From: Roseibium porphyridii
GTDB lineage: Bacteria > Pseudomonadota > Alphaproteobacteria > Rhizobiales > Stappiaceae
Direction of reading: 5' to 3'
DNA length: 64,000 nucleotides
Assembly: GCF_026191725.2 (NCBI RefSeq)
Contig: NZ_CP120863.1
Coordinates: forward strand, 786,001-850,000
Shown one piece after another: positions 35,413 through 44,989 of the stretch (positions within the stretch are counted from its first letter, which is position 1; every line of letters starts with the position of its first letter). The notes below the pieces were generated by a model that saw only the letters and a list, made by a program, of their open reading frames with translations, did not search any database and was not told where the DNA came from. A program made the position numbers and the translations under genes.

Positions 35413-35479
35413 GCTCGTCCCTGTCAGATGGGCGTCGCCGGCTCCCGGCGCCTCCCATCCCCGGGGAGGCGGGACGAGC
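35413..35479 (-). promoter_or_regulatory. Structured mRNA leader between the Thr/Lys leader ORF and asd
   Basis: On the minus strand, a nine-base outer stem (GCTCGTCCC with GGGACGAGC, 35471-35479 and 35413-35421) encloses two hairpins: GCCTCCC with GGGAGGC (35464-35470 and 35450-35456) and CGCCGG with CCGGCG (35445-35450 and 35436-35441). An alternative pairing, GATGGG with CCCATC, would break the first hairpin. Mutually exclusive stems are what an attenuator needs. There is no T run, so control would be at translation or by Rho and not by a simple intrinsic terminator. The element starts eight bases after the leader stop. Confidence 0.6.
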
Positions 35480-35486
35480 GGCACCG

Positions 35487-35624
35487 TTAAGCGGTGGTCT
35501 TGGTTGTCTTTGTTGTGCGTTTAGGTGCGGTTGCGGCATGTGTCGCGGTCTCGCTGCGTGTGAAGGTCACGCTGGCAAGGGCCTGAGACATCGTATCCAG
35601 AATGTCGGCTTTCAGCCGGTTCAT
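35487..35624 (-). CDS. Candidate leader peptide of asd, Thr/Lys-rich end
   Basis: A 45-codon open frame ending 110 bases before asd and in the same direction, or 34 codons if the ATG at 35591 is used. The last codons read KRTTKTTKTTA: six Thr and three Lys in eleven. Aspartate semialdehyde feeds exactly Thr and Lys. Ribosome stalling on scarce charged tRNA-Thr or tRNA-Lys could thus report pathway demand to the leader structure that follows. Upstream ribosome site is weak for both starts. No homology claim is made. The rest of 35377-35827 holds no other gene, and 35625-35827 should carry the promoter. Confidence 0.55.
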   Translation of the reverse strand: MNRLKADILDTMSQALASVTFTRSETATHAATAPKRTTKTTKTTA

Positions 35625-35827
35625 TGGTGCTCGCAATCGTCAAAACTTGAGACGGCGGTGTTTTTGCCCGGAAATCCAGACGAGTCAACAAGGAATTCGA
35701 TGGAATTGCCTTATTGGCAATCAACCTGTTGCTCGAAGGCGACGTCAGGCGAATCCCATCTGGTCATTCCAAGCTTACAGCCCGCACATTTCCAGTCTCG
35801 TGCGGGCAAAGCCGGATGGTGGCGAAT

Positions 35828-37027
35828 TCACGATACTGCGTCGCCAGCCGGTTCGCTGCGCAATGTCAAAAGAGCGATCACGAGCGCTGTCAGGGCGCAG
35901 GCGGCAACAGCACCGACGAGTGGAAGCGCCGTCCGGTCAAAGAACGGACTGCAGATCAGGATCATGATACCGCCGGCAACCATTTGAAAGGTTCCCCCGA
36001 GGCTTGATGCCATGCCCGCATGTTCACCATGGTCTTCAAGAGCCATGACCATTGTCGGGGCAATCACCTGACCAAGGCAGGAATTGCCGATGAAAAAGAG
36101 CGCCATCAGCACCCAGAGATCGTCAAAACCGGCCCAAACGAGAACAAACAGCAAAGACGTCGCAGCAGCGAAACCGAAGACGGCGACCAGTGCCACCCGG
36201 CCCATGCCGAAGCGTTGCCCAAGCGAGGCCGCAAACTGTGAAGAGGCAAAAAAACCGATGGCATTGACCGCGAACACCAGGCTGAAAGTTGTCGGGGTCA
36301 AACCATATTGCGTCATGTAGACAAGTGGCGCGGACGCGATAAAGACAAAAAAGCTGGCGAGCGAGAAGCCGCCAATGAGGGTCAAACCCATGAACTTCCC
36401 GTCGCGAAGCAGGTAGAAAGTGCTCCGAATCATGGCAACGGGATCGATCCGTGCACGTCGGTCATCTGGCAGCGTTTCCGGCAACAGAAAGGCCATCTGC
36501 ACCATTGCGGCCAGGGAAATCAGGGCAAGAGCGTAGAAAATCAGGCGCCAGCTGCCGAACTGTATGATCATGCTGCCCGTGAGTGGCGCCAGCATCGGCG
36601 AAATGCTGATGACCAGCATGACAAGCGCCATCAGTTTCGTTGCTTCCGTACCCGTGTGCAGGTCGCGGACGACTGCGCGAACGATCACCATCGGTGCAGC
36701 AGCTCCAAGAGCCTGGATAAAGCGGCCAAGCGTGAGCATTGAAACATCACTTGCCATCGCGCAGAGAATTGACCCGATGATGAAGATCACAAGTCCCAGA
36801 AACACCGGCGGCTTGCGGCCGAAACGGTCTGCAAGAGGGCCGTAAAAAAGCTGGGCGATACCGAAAGCGATAAAATAGACCGTGAAGGTCATATGGGCCG
36901 CAGCATCATCCGTGTTCAGGCTCTGCACGATTTCAGGCATCGCCGGGAGATAAAGGTCAATCGCAAAAGGACCGACCGCAGCCAATAAACCCAGCACCAC
37001 GGCTGAGCGTGCAAATCCGATTTGCAT
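35828..37027 (-). CDS. Bcr/CflA-family multidrug efflux transporter (MFS)
   Basis: A 399-residue major facilitator protein with twelve hydrophobic segments. VGPFAIDLYLPAMPEIVQSLN is the Bcr/CflA hallmark at helix 1. GPLADRFGRKPPVFLGL is the MFS A motif. RFIQALGAAAPMVIVRAVVRDL and ISISPMLAPLTGSMI are the drug:H+ antiporter motifs of helices 4 and 5. The ATG at 37027 is preferred because upstream in-frame residues are not membrane-like and not family-like. The ribosome site is weak. It probably exports drugs or amino-acid derivatives. Confidence 0.9.
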   Translation of the reverse strand: MQIGFARSAVVLGLLAAVGPFAIDLYLPAMPEIVQSLNTDDAAAHMTFTVYFIAFGIAQLFYGPLADRFGRKPPVFLGLVIFIIGSILCAMASDVSMLTLGRFIQALGAAAPMVIVRAVVRDLHTGTEATKLMALVMLVISISPMLAPLTGSMIIQFGSWRLIFYALALISLAAMVQMAFLLPETLPDDRRARIDPVAMIRSTFYLLRDGKFMGLTLIGGFSLASFFVFIASAPLVYMTQYGLTPTTFSLVFAVNAIGFFASSQFAASLGQRFGMGRVALVAVFGFAAATSLLFVLVWAGFDDLWVLMALFFIGNSCLGQVIAPTMVMALEDHGEHAGMASSLGGTFQMVAGGIMILICSPFFDRTALPLVGAVAACALTALVIALLTLRSEPAGDAVS

Positions 37028-37156
37028 TTGATTGTCCGAATGTTTGCGCCAGGAGCGCCGAAAAGTGGGAAGCAGCGAAGGTGGTTGAATTGCTCCTGAT
37101 TGTCCAGCTCTTTCTGCACAAGACATGCTTGCAATCGAATTACCGGCTTTGCCCTG

Positions 37157-37196
37157 ATGTCACAAAACCTTCATGCAACTGTCACCGATCTTGTAA
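37157..37196 (+). promoter_or_regulatory. Tandem Pho box (PhoB binding array)
   Basis: Four seven-base units, ATGTCAC, CCTTCAT, CTGTCAC and CTTGTAA, are each separated by four bases, giving the exact 11-base phase of PhoB half-sites (consensus CTGTCAT with four-base AT-rich spacers). A TAGCTT sequence ten bases after the last unit can serve as -10 box. It stands 60 bases before the phytase-like gene, which fits phosphate-starvation control. Confidence 0.72.
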
Positions 37197-37255
37197 GGAG
37201 GACAACTAGCTTTCGCGCACCTTCAACCCAGAAAATTGTTATGGGAGCTAGTGCA

Positions 37256-39469
37256 ATGGCGAACCTTCGCGGACGTTTTTTGAAAGGCGTCAGTCTCGCA
37301 GTGCTGTTCGGTATCGGAGCTGTTTCTTCCGCGCAGGCCGACTATTTCGAACGGATCAATTCCTACCCGGTCTATAAGACTTTGCCGGAAGGCGCAGACA
37401 GGGCAATGGAAACTGTTGCTGAGATCATCTACGCTTCCAAAGACGGCCGTACACTTGCGTTTACCGACAGCCCGGGCGAGGCGATTGTTTTCATCAATGC
37501 CGCCAACCCGCTCAACATTCAGTCGATGGAAAGAGTTGCGCTTGGCGGCGAGCCAACGTCTGTCGCCATGGGTGATAGCGCTGCCTATGCAGGTGTGAAC
37601 ACAAGCGAAGACTTCATCAATGCCTCAGGGCATCTTGCCGTGATTGCGCTTGAGGGCATGGGCATTACCGCAAAATGCGATGCCAAGGGCCAGCCGGACA
37701 GTGTCGCGATTTCACCGGACGGAAAGTTCATTGCGATTGCGATCGAAAACGAACGCGATGAAGATCTGAACGATGGGGCGATTCCTCAAATGCCGGCTGG
37801 GCATCTGGCAATCTTCGATCTTGATGAAACCGGTGTGCCAACCAATTGCGATGCAGTTCGGATCGTGGATCTGACAGGCCTTGCCGAAGTTGCTCCGACA
37901 GATCCGGAGCCGGAATTCGTGTCAATCAACGAAGACAATCAGGCCGTCGTTACCTTGCAGGAAAACAATCATCTGGCTGTGGTCGATCTGGCATCCGGCA
38001 AGGTTGTTGCCGACTTTTCTGCCGGCGTTGCCTCGGCAGAAAACATCCCCGTGGCAAAGGCCCGCATGAGCGATGCGTCCGGCAACAATGAAAACGTTGC
38101 TCGTGAACCTGACGCGGTTGCCTGGATCGACACTGAGCGTTTCGTTACCGCCAATGAAGGCGATTATGAAGGCGGCTCCCGGGGCTTCACAATTTGGAAC
38201 ACCAAAGGCGACGTTCTTTTCGACAGTGGCAATCAGATGGAACATCTGGGCATGGCACATGGCCACTATCCGGCGAAACGTGCCCACAAGAAAGGTACTG
38301 AGCCTGAAGGTGTCGCAGTCGGTGTCTTCGGCGGTGAAACCCTTATTTTCGTAAACTCCGAACGCGGTAATTTTGTCGCGGTATACAAGGATACCGGCGG
38401 CGCGCCTGAGTTTGTCCAGCTGTTGCCGACGCATGTCGGTCCGGAAGGTCTTCTGGCGATCCCGAACCGTGATTTGTTTGCGGTCGCCAACGAAGTGGAT
38501 GAAGACGGTGTACGGTCCCACATCTCGCTCTATCAGTTTGGCGCAGATGCCCCTTCCTATCCGTCCATCGTATCTGCCAGAGATCCTGAAAAAGGCGCAC
38601 CGATTGGCTGGGGCGCGCTCTCTGCCTTGGCGGCGGATCCGCAGGATGCCAATACGCTTTATGCCGTCAGTGACAGCTTCTATGACGATGCCCGCATCTA
38701 TACGCTGGATATTGCAACCCAGCCGGCACAGATTACCTCTTACGTCACGGTGACGGGTTTCGTTCAGTCGCGGCTGGATCTGGAAGGAATTTCAGTGTCA
38801 AAAGATGGCGGGTTCTGGCTTGCCTCCGAGGGCCATCCAGACAAAGACCGTCAGCATCTGTTGTTGAAAGTCAGTGCCAGTGGTGCGGTCGAAGAAGAGA
38901 TCTCCTTGCCGCCGTCACTTGTAGAACAGGCCAAGCGCTTTTCTTTTGAAGGCGTTGCCGAGTTTGAAATGAGCGGACAAACGCTTGTCGCAGTTGCCGT
39001 TCAGCGGGAGTGGAGCGACGACCCGGAAGGACTTTCCAAGATTGCGATCTACAATCCGTCAGACAAGTCCTGGGGTTTTGTTCACTATCCTCTGGATGCG
39101 CCAAGGAGCGCTGCGGGCGGTTGGGTTGGCCTGTCTGAGATTGTCTCACTGGGTGAGGGTCAGTTCGCCATTCTGGAGCGTGACAACAAAGGCGGCGAAG
39201 ACGCCGCCATCAAGCAGATCACAACGGTGTCCCTTGAAGGTGTTACGCCTGCCGCACATGGAGAAGAATTGCCGGTGCTGAAAAAGAGGTTCGCAGTTGA
39301 CCTTCTTCCGGCAATGTCTTCCAGCAAAGGCTGGGTTCTGGACAAGCCAGAAGGCCTGGCGATTACAGCTGATGGCAGTCTCATTCTGGTGACCGACAAT
39401 GACGGCGTCGATGATGCACCAGGTGAGACACAACTGATCGACCTGGGTCCGGCGAGCCGACTTAACTGA
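37256..39469 (+). CDS. Secreted esterase-like/phytase-family beta-propeller protein
   Basis: A 737-residue exported protein. A signal peptide covers residues 1-28, ending AQA. The N-terminal half is a seven-bladed-propeller type domain: repeated ALGGEPTSVAMG, GQPDSVAISPDGKFIAIAIENERDED and GTEPEGVAVGVFGGETLIFV. The C-terminal half (from about residue 430) matches the esterase-like phytase domain: LDLEGISVSKDGGFWLASEGHPD, FSFEGVAEFEM, PEGLAITADGSLILVTDNDGVDDAPGE. The acidic clusters suggest Ca-binding. Release of phosphate from organic esters outside the cell is inferred from the family and the Pho box. GGGAG lies eight bases before the ATG. Confidence 0.88.
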   Translation: MANLRGRFLKGVSLAVLFGIGAVSSAQADYFERINSYPVYKTLPEGADRAMETVAEIIYASKDGRTLAFTDSPGEAIVFINAANPLNIQSMERVALGGEPTSVAMGDSAAYAGVNTSEDFINASGHLAVIALEGMGITAKCDAKGQPDSVAISPDGKFIAIAIENERDEDLNDGAIPQMPAGHLAIFDLDETGVPTNCDAVRIVDLTGLAEVAPTDPEPEFVSINEDNQAVVTLQENNHLAVVDLASGKVVADFSAGVASAENIPVAKARMSDASGNNENVAREPDAVAWIDTERFVTANEGDYEGGSRGFTIWNTKGDVLFDSGNQMEHLGMAHGHYPAKRAHKKGTEPEGVAVGVFGGETLIFVNSERGNFVAVYKDTGGAPEFVQLLPTHVGPEGLLAIPNRDLFAVANEVDEDGVRSHISLYQFGADAPSYPSIVSARDPEKGAPIGWGALSALAADPQDANTLYAVSDSFYDDARIYTLDIATQPAQITSYVTVTGFVQSRLDLEGISVSKDGGFWLASEGHPDKDRQHLLLKVSASGAVEEEISLPPSLVEQAKRFSFEGVAEFEMSGQTLVAVAVQREWSDDPEGLSKIAIYNPSDKSWGFVHYPLDAPRSAAGGWVGLSEIVSLGEGQFAILERDNKGGEDAAIKQITTVSLEGVTPAAHGEELPVLKKRFAVDLLPAMSSSKGWVLDKPEGLAITADGSLILVTDNDGVDDAPGETQLIDLGPASRLN

Positions 39470-39503
39470 TCAAGCCGTAAGGTCTCCCAAGACCGACCTG
39501 AGG

Positions 39504-39538
39504 ACCCGGCAGGCTTCGACTGCCGGGTTCTTGTTTTT
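39504..39538 (+). terminator. Rho-independent terminator after the phytase-like gene
   Basis: A perfect nine-base stem, ACCCGGCAG with CTGCCGGGT, has a seven-base loop and is followed by TCTTGTTTTT. It lies 35 bases downstream of the stop. Confidence 0.9.
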
Positions 39539-39666
39539 GATGGCCGCTTGAACGGCTTGGCGGGCGAGCAGGTCAAAATAGAAAAATTTGAACCTGTTTC
39601 GAATTCATTGGTAATTTCAAGCTAGTTTTCTTGTCATCTAGTTCCAGATGATTCGCGAGACTTCCC

Positions 39667-41562
39667 ATGACGATCAGAAAAAGACTTTTTGTACTGGTTA
39701 TCGTTTTGACAGTGCCAATCGTCTTTTGTGCAGGTTGGATCATACTTTCCGCCTATTCGGACCTCGAACGGGACAAGGTGAAACTGGCCAGTTTGCCGGC
39801 TCTTGAGAGGGTCTGGCAGGCCGGCGTCACGCAAGGAGCAAAGGAGCTTCCAAGCGACGTCCTGGCCAAATATCCGGCATGTGCACCGGAAAAAGCGGCA
39901 GGCTCAGCTGCAAAGGCACTTTCCAATGCGCACAAGGTCATAGATTGCATCGGTAACGACGCGGGTCTTGCTGCAAACACTGTTCAGACCACCAACTTGC
40001 TGGCCGAACTTGTGTCAGGACAATTGTCCGACCTGGTCGTGCGCACAGCTGCCGTTGTGCGCAACAGCGAGAATGTCGCAAAGAAGACCGAACTGAGCCA
40101 CCTGGACTCCATGTCCGTTCTGGTCGGCGCTGGTCAGTTCAAGGTGCTGGCGGATCAGATCAGCTCGATTTCCAAAACCGGCCCCGGTGCCGTTGAAGAA
40201 GGCAAGGAAACCGCCTTCAGCAAAGCAGCACAAGCCTACCGGCAGGCGAATGGCAAATTCCAGGGAGCGCTTGCAAAAGTCGCTTCCAAGGTCGGGCAAG
40301 GCGCTGACGGTACGACACTTGATCTGCAACCGGTTCGAGACAGATATGCAGCCTTCCTGAGCGCGATAGATGGCCTGCACAAGGTGAGCCACAACCAACT
40401 TGCGGCGCAGTTGCAGTCCATGGTGAGCGACCTTCGGATGCGGATGTGGGGAGTTGCCGGGGCACTTTGTCTGGTGTTTGTGGGTGCGTTCGGAACATCC
40501 TGGTACTTCGGCAGATCAATCCTTCATTGCATCGAATCGCTTAACAGCTCCATTCGGAACCTTGCCGACTCAGATGGTGTGGAGAGTGAATTGCCTTTCT
40601 CATATGGCCACACGGAGATTTCTGATATCGCCCGTGCGGTTGGCTACTATCGGGACAAGACCATCGAATTGACCAAGGAGCGGCAACGGCAGGAAGGTCA
40701 GGCCGCGGCGGACCGTCAGCAGCGCATCGACGAATTGATCGCAGCGTTCAAGACGCGCATGGCCGCTTTGCTGAAAGATGTCGATGAAGCGCTTGGCGAC
40801 ATGCAGAGCACGTCCGGCGCTCTGAAGGGCGTCGCCCAGAATGCTGATCAAAAGGCTCGGGACACTGCTGCGGCATCGTCCGGCGCATCGGAAAATGTCG
40901 ATGCGGTTGCAAGTGCGGCCGAGGAACTTGCCAATGAAATCGCGGCCATCAGCCAAAAAGCGCATGATGTAACGGAAATCGCGCAGACGGCGAACGAAAA
41001 TGCGTCGGCCGCGAATTCCGAGATCGAGAGCCTTTCGGAAATCTCCAACGCCATTGGCGACATCGTTTCGATCATCAATGCGATTGCCGACCAGACCAAC
41101 CTGCTCGCGCTGAATGCAACGATCGAAGCCGCGCGGGCGGGAGAGGCTGGAAAAGGGTTTGAAGTTGTCGCGGGCGAGGTCAAAACACTGGCCGGTCAAA
41201 CAGCATCCGCGACGGACCAGATCACTGAACAGGTATCGCTTGTCCAGCAAAGGACAGTCCGTGTCGTGGATGCGATCCAGAAGATTATCTCCGACATCGG
41301 CGATGTCACCAATCACACGACCCAAATCGCGGCGGATCTTGAAACACGGCGACAATCCACCGACGATATCAAAGGAAATGTTCTTCAAGCAGCAGAGCAG
41401 ACACGATCCGTGGTCGATGATATGGCCGGGGTCGAGGCGATTGCAGAACGGTCAAGCGATGCAGCCGCCGATATGGGGCGCCGCACAGGTGATGTCGTCA
41501 AGCGGACCGAAGAGTTGCGCGAAGAAGTGAATGCCTTCCTGGCTGAGGTCGCCGCTGCGTGA
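39667..41562 (+). CDS. Methyl-accepting chemotaxis protein
   Basis: A 631-residue membrane receptor. The first transmembrane helix lies near residues 7-29. A mostly helical periplasmic sensor domain of about 230 residues follows, with Cys in KYPACAP and VIDCIGN, perhaps disulphide-linked. The second helix lies near 260-280, then a HAMP-like segment. The cytoplasmic signalling hairpin has its invariant tip [20 protein letters not shown] near residues 475-495, which binds CheA/CheW. Ligand unknown. No CheB/CheR docking pentapeptide is seen at the C-terminus. It is a single gene with a weak hairpin at 41597-41612 downstream. Confidence 0.93.
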   Translation: MTIRKRLFVLVIVLTVPIVFCAGWIILSAYSDLERDKVKLASLPALERVWQAGVTQGAKELPSDVLAKYPACAPEKAAGSAAKALSNAHKVIDCIGNDAGLAANTVQTTNLLAELVSGQLSDLVVRTAAVVRNSENVAKKTELSHLDSMSVLVGAGQFKVLADQISSISKTGPGAVEEGKETAFSKAAQAYRQANGKFQGALAKVASKVGQGADGTTLDLQPVRDRYAAFLSAIDGLHKVSHNQLAAQLQSMVSDLRMRMWGVAGALCLVFVGAFGTSWYFGRSILHCIESLNSSIRNLADSDGVESELPFSYGHTEISDIARAVGYYRDKTIELTKERQRQEGQAAADRQQRIDELIAAFKTRMAALLKDVDEALGDMQSTSGALKGVAQNADQKARDTAAASSGASENVDAVASAAEELANEIAAISQKAHDVTEIAQTANENASAANSEIESLSEISNAIGDIVSIINAIADQTNLLALNATIEAARAGEAGKGFEVVAGEVKTLAGQTASATDQITEQVSLVQQRTVRVVDAIQKIISDIGDVTNHTTQIAADLETRRQSTDDIKGNVLQAAEQTRSVVDDMAGVEAIAERSSDAAADMGRRTGDVVKRTEELREEVNAFLAEVAAA

Positions 41563-41809
41563 TGCAATTTGACTGATACCCGGTAGCAAGCTGTTGCGGC
41601 GGCAGTCCGCCGGCCTTCTGTTGTGTCTTCATCAAAAGGCTGCCTTCGTCTACGTTGCAGCCAGCTCCCGCCATGGCCGTCAATGCTGTCAGATTGAGTG
41701 TTTTGGGTCAGAGGTGTGTTGTCATTTAATGTCTCACTACATAGCAAGACATGATTGTTTTTATTGTGTGCTCTATCTCGCATCTGCAGAAGGTTGAAGA
41801 CGCACCATC

Positions 41810-42244
41810 ATGAGTGCAGGTCTGCTTGGCCTTTTTGGCGTTTCATTTCTTGCCGCGACCTTGTTGCCTGCGCAGTCCGAGCTCGGTCTTTCGGGATTGA
41901 TTGCACTTGGCCAGGACCCGGTGCCTCTTCTTGTTTTCGCGGCAAGTCTCGGCAATACGCTGGGGTCAGTCGTCAACTGGTGGCTGGGAAGAGGTGTGGC
42001 ACACTTCGCAAATGCCCGATGGTTTCCGGTGAAGGCTGACAATTTGAAACGGGCAACCAAATGGTATCAGCGGTATGGGCGCTGGAGCCTGCTGCTGAGC
42101 TGGGCGCCCATTGTCGGTGACCCGCTGACCCTGGCCGCAGGGGTTCTGAGAGAACCGCTCTGGAGTTTCTTCATCCTGGTCGCGATAGCCAAGACAGCGC
42201 GCTACATCATCGTTGCCTTTTTAACTGTGCAAGCGCTCTCTTAA
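41810..42244 (+). CDS. YqaA-family (DedA/VTT-like) membrane protein
   Basis: A 144-residue inner-membrane protein with about four hydrophobic segments. GLFGVSFLAATLLPAQSEL, AASLGNTLGSVVNWWLGRG, YQRYGRWSLLLSWAPIVGDPLTLAAGVLR and FFILVAIAKTARYIIV match the short YqaA branch of the DedA/VTT superfamily, which includes lipid scramblase-like and envelope-homeostasis proteins. Function in detail is unknown. It converges with the GntP gene. Confidence 0.87.
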   Translation: MSAGLLGLFGVSFLAATLLPAQSELGLSGLIALGQDPVPLLVFAASLGNTLGSVVNWWLGRGVAHFANARWFPVKADNLKRATKWYQRYGRWSLLLSWAPIVGDPLTLAAGVLREPLWSFFILVAIAKTARYIIVAFLTVQALS

Positions 42245-42278
42245 AACGTGTCCATACGGCAAGGAGAACCGAAACAGT

Positions 42279-43730
42279 TCAGAAGCCGCCGAACAAGTTC
42301 GCCAGAACGATGATCGCAACAAGCGCGATAAACGGCACGATGACAGCGGTAACAAAAATATCGAGATAGCTGTCCTTGTGAGTCAGTTTGGCAATTCCAA
42401 GCACCGTGATCACAGCGCCATTGTGCGGTAGGGCGTCCAAAGCGCCGGATGCAACAGAGGTTACCCGATGCATGGCTTCAAGCGATGTGCCTGTCGCATT
42501 GGCCATAGCGACGAAGGTGCTACCCAGAGCATCAAGAGCAATGCTCATGCCGCCCGACGCTGAACCTGTCAGCGCGGACAGTGTTGTTACAGACATGGCG
42601 ACGGAGACCAGTGGATTACCGTCGCTCAGCGACATCAGGCCGTCCGTGATTTCGCCAAAGGCAGGCAGAGCGGCAATCACGCCGCCAAAACCGACAAGGC
42701 TTGCCGTATTGAAAATCGGCAAAACGGCAGCATCTGCGCCCTTGTTCAAGGTTTCTCGAATGTCCGGGAACCGGCGGAAATTTGAGAGGATCAGAAAGAG
42801 TATCGAAGCGGTGAGCGCGACCACGATGGCCCAAACGCCGCGGACGGCCTCGATCGAGGTTGCTCCGAAAAGCGGTTCGGCGAGATAGGCGGTTTCCAGT
42901 TGGGGGACCACAAATTCGACGAATAGAAAATTGACCAGAACAACGATCACGATCGGTGCTATCGCCAAAATAAAGGGTGGCAGGTTCCGGGTATCTTCGG
43001 TTGCTTCGATTTCGTTGACGTCAAAACCTTCATTTTGCGCCTGAGCCCGCATGACCGTGTCTGGCTCGGGCAGGCCGTCATCGTGGTTTCCGTAGCCTTC
43101 ACCGGTGGCCAGAGCAGCACTTGCCCTGTGATTGAGCCAAAGCATGCCCAGCCCGAACATCATGATAGCCGCGATGATCCCAAGGCCCGGAGCGGCGAAG
43201 GCCGTTGTGCCGAAGTAAGGCATCGGGATTGCATTCTGGATGGCAGGAGTTCCAGGCAAGGCCGACATGGTGAAAGTAAAGGCACCAAGAGCGATTGCAC
43301 CGGGGATAAGGCGTTTTGGGACTGCCGCATCGCGAAACAGGGCGGAAGCGATCGGAAAAATGGCAAAGGCCACGACGAACAAGGAAACGCCGCCATAAGT
43401 CAGCACCGCGCAGCAGATAACCACCGCAAGCATGGCGTTGCCCATTCCCAACTTTCCGATGACCCAGCGGGCGATCGATTCAGCCGAACCACTGTCATCC
43501 ATGAGCTTGCCAAAAATGGCACCGAGGAAGAACAAGGGAAAGAACGCCAGGATGAAGTCGGCCGTGTTGATCATGAAAATCTGGGTGAAGGCCGCCAGCG
43601 GTGACAATCCTCCGGACAGCACAACAGCAAAGACGGCCATCACCGGTGCAAGCAGCAGAAGCGTGATGCCCCTGAAGGCGAAATACATCAGCAAGCCGAG
43701 AGGCAGAAGAATACCGAGCAGTTCAATCAT
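42279..43730 (-). CDS. GntP-family carboxylate permease
   Basis: A 483-residue polytopic permease with about twelve helices and a hydrophilic loop near residues 215-255. FMINTADFILAFFPLFFLGAIFG, CAVLTYGGVSLFVVAF, SALPGTPAIQNAIPMPYFGT and TALTGSASGGMSIALDALG are typical of the GntP/CitMHS-like group, which imports gluconate or small organic acids with protons. Its start overlaps the patatin stop by four bases, so the two are co-expressed. In rhizobial relatives, genes of this kind occur near 3-hydroxybutyrate metabolism, so a hydroxy-acid substrate is plausible but unproven. Confidence 0.88.
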   Translation of the reverse strand: MIELLGILLPLGLLMYFAFRGITLLLLAPVMAVFAVVLSGGLSPLAAFTQIFMINTADFILAFFPLFFLGAIFGKLMDDSGSAESIARWVIGKLGMGNAMLAVVICCAVLTYGGVSLFVVAFAIFPIASALFRDAAVPKRLIPGAIALGAFTFTMSALPGTPAIQNAIPMPYFGTTAFAAPGLGIIAAIMMFGLGMLWLNHRASAALATGEGYGNHDDGLPEPDTVMRAQAQNEGFDVNEIEATEDTRNLPPFILAIAPIVIVVLVNFLFVEFVVPQLETAYLAEPLFGATSIEAVRGVWAIVVALTASILFLILSNFRRFPDIRETLNKGADAAVLPIFNTASLVGFGGVIAALPAFGEITDGLMSLSDGNPLVSVAMSVTTLSALTGSASGGMSIALDALGSTFVAMANATGTSLEAMHRVTSVASGALDALPHNGAVITVLGIAKLTHKDSYLDIFVTAVIVPFIALVAIIVLANLFGGF

Positions 43731-44803
43731 GACTTCCTGAAGTTCCTCTCGGTGCCAGGTTCAAGATGCGCCGGTTGAAGGCTTTCTTCAAAGAGATCGC
43801 GCGGTCGCCAGGTGGTTTCTTTGCCTACCTTCGAGCCGTTCTGGTCAAGCCAGGTGTCTGCTGTCCGGTGACCGAGTTCATGCAGTTTTTCCAGGAAGAC
43901 CCGTTCAGCGTTCAGTTTGCTGGAAGCGCCGTAGTGACACAGTTCGCTTTCCGAGCCGATCATATGCAGGTGGGCATCGCGATATGCCGCCCGGTCCAGT
44001 CCTTCGTGGTGGATGACCTCCCACAGGAAGCCAACGGAGCGCATTTCCTTGATCAGACTGCCGTTGAACGTGATCTCGTTGAGTCGATTTTCAATTTCGG
44101 CCGGTGTTGTCGGGATGCCGGGCCTTTCGAATGGATTTATCTGAACCAGGATGACATCTCGTGCTTCCGTCTCGTCGATCAACGGGAAGAGCGGCGGATT
44201 GCCCATATACCCACCGTCCCAATAAGCTTCACCGTCAATCTCAACCGCCTTGAACAGGGTTGGCAGGCAAGCTGAGGCCATGACAGCATCGCAGGATATT
44301 TCGGGCTGTCGGAAAATCTTGGGTCGTCCTGTCCGGACATTCGTTGCACACAGGAACAATCTTGGAGCCGCAGGCTGATTGATCAGGTCAAAGTCAAAAC
44401 ACTCTTCAACGACATCCCGCAGCGGATTGATGTCCATCGGGTTGAACTGGTAGGGCGACAGGACCCTGCCGAAGATCTGCGATGCGAAATATGACGGGGA
44501 ATAGTCCAGTGTCCAGCGGCCCAGAAGCTTGTCCATAACGCTTCGGCGGATCGGGCTGTAGCGCGATGTTTCGCTGACTGCGTTCCAATACTCCCTGAGC
44601 AGTTCCTGCGCGCGCTTCGGGCCACCTTCGCAAAGTCCCTGCGTCAGCGCGATTGCATTCATTGCCCCGGCGCTTGTCCCCGATACGCCTTCAATCTGGA
44701 GCCAGTCTTCGTCAAGCAGACGATCGAGCACACCCCATGTAAAAGCACCGTGCGACCCGCCGCCCTGCAAAGCTACATCCACTTTTACGGGTTTGCGTTT
44801 CAT
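43727..44803 (-). CDS. Patatin-like phospholipase
   Basis: A 358-residue Ser-Asp dyad acyl hydrolase. LQGGGSHGAFTWGVLD provides the oxyanion loop, GVSGTSAGAMNAIAL carries the nucleophilic Ser in G-x-S-x-G (near residue 44), and YWDGGYMGNPPLFPLID carries the Asp of the DGG/DGx motif (near residue 195). No signal peptide. It may act on phospholipids or on intracellular polyhydroxybutyrate granules, since some patatins are PHB depolymerases. It is translationally coupled to the GntP permease downstream. Confidence 0.9.
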   Translation of the reverse strand: MKRKPVKVDVALQGGGSHGAFTWGVLDRLLDEDWLQIEGVSGTSAGAMNAIALTQGLCEGGPKRAQELLREYWNAVSETSRYSPIRRSVMDKLLGRWTLDYSPSYFASQIFGRVLSPYQFNPMDINPLRDVVEECFDFDLINQPAAPRLFLCATNVRTGRPKIFRQPEISCDAVMASACLPTLFKAVEIDGEAYWDGGYMGNPPLFPLIDETEARDVILVQINPFERPGIPTTPAEIENRLNEITFNGSLIKEMRSVGFLWEVIHHEGLDRAAYRDAHLHMIGSESELCHYGASSKLNAERVFLEKLHELGHRTADTWLDQNGSKVGKETTWRPRDLFEESLQPAHLEPGTERNFRKS

Positions 44804-44989
44804 GAGAGGCGGCCGCCTCCTTGTTTGCCCGGTTTAAAATTTTGCCATGTGCAATTAGTAGCAAGATTGTCCTGTGTCGTCTGCTTCTTAACGCCAATCA
44901 AGTTAAACTGCGATTGTGTGACGCATCCTGGGCAAATGAGGCAGGAGGGGACTAAGAAAGTAGCGCTTGTTCAGGTGTGAAAGCTGCGA

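Noticed and set aside
41597..41612. Terminator after the chemotaxis receptor
   Set aside because: CGGCGG/CCGCCG forms a six-base stem but no clear T run follows, so it is mentioned only as a weak hairpin.
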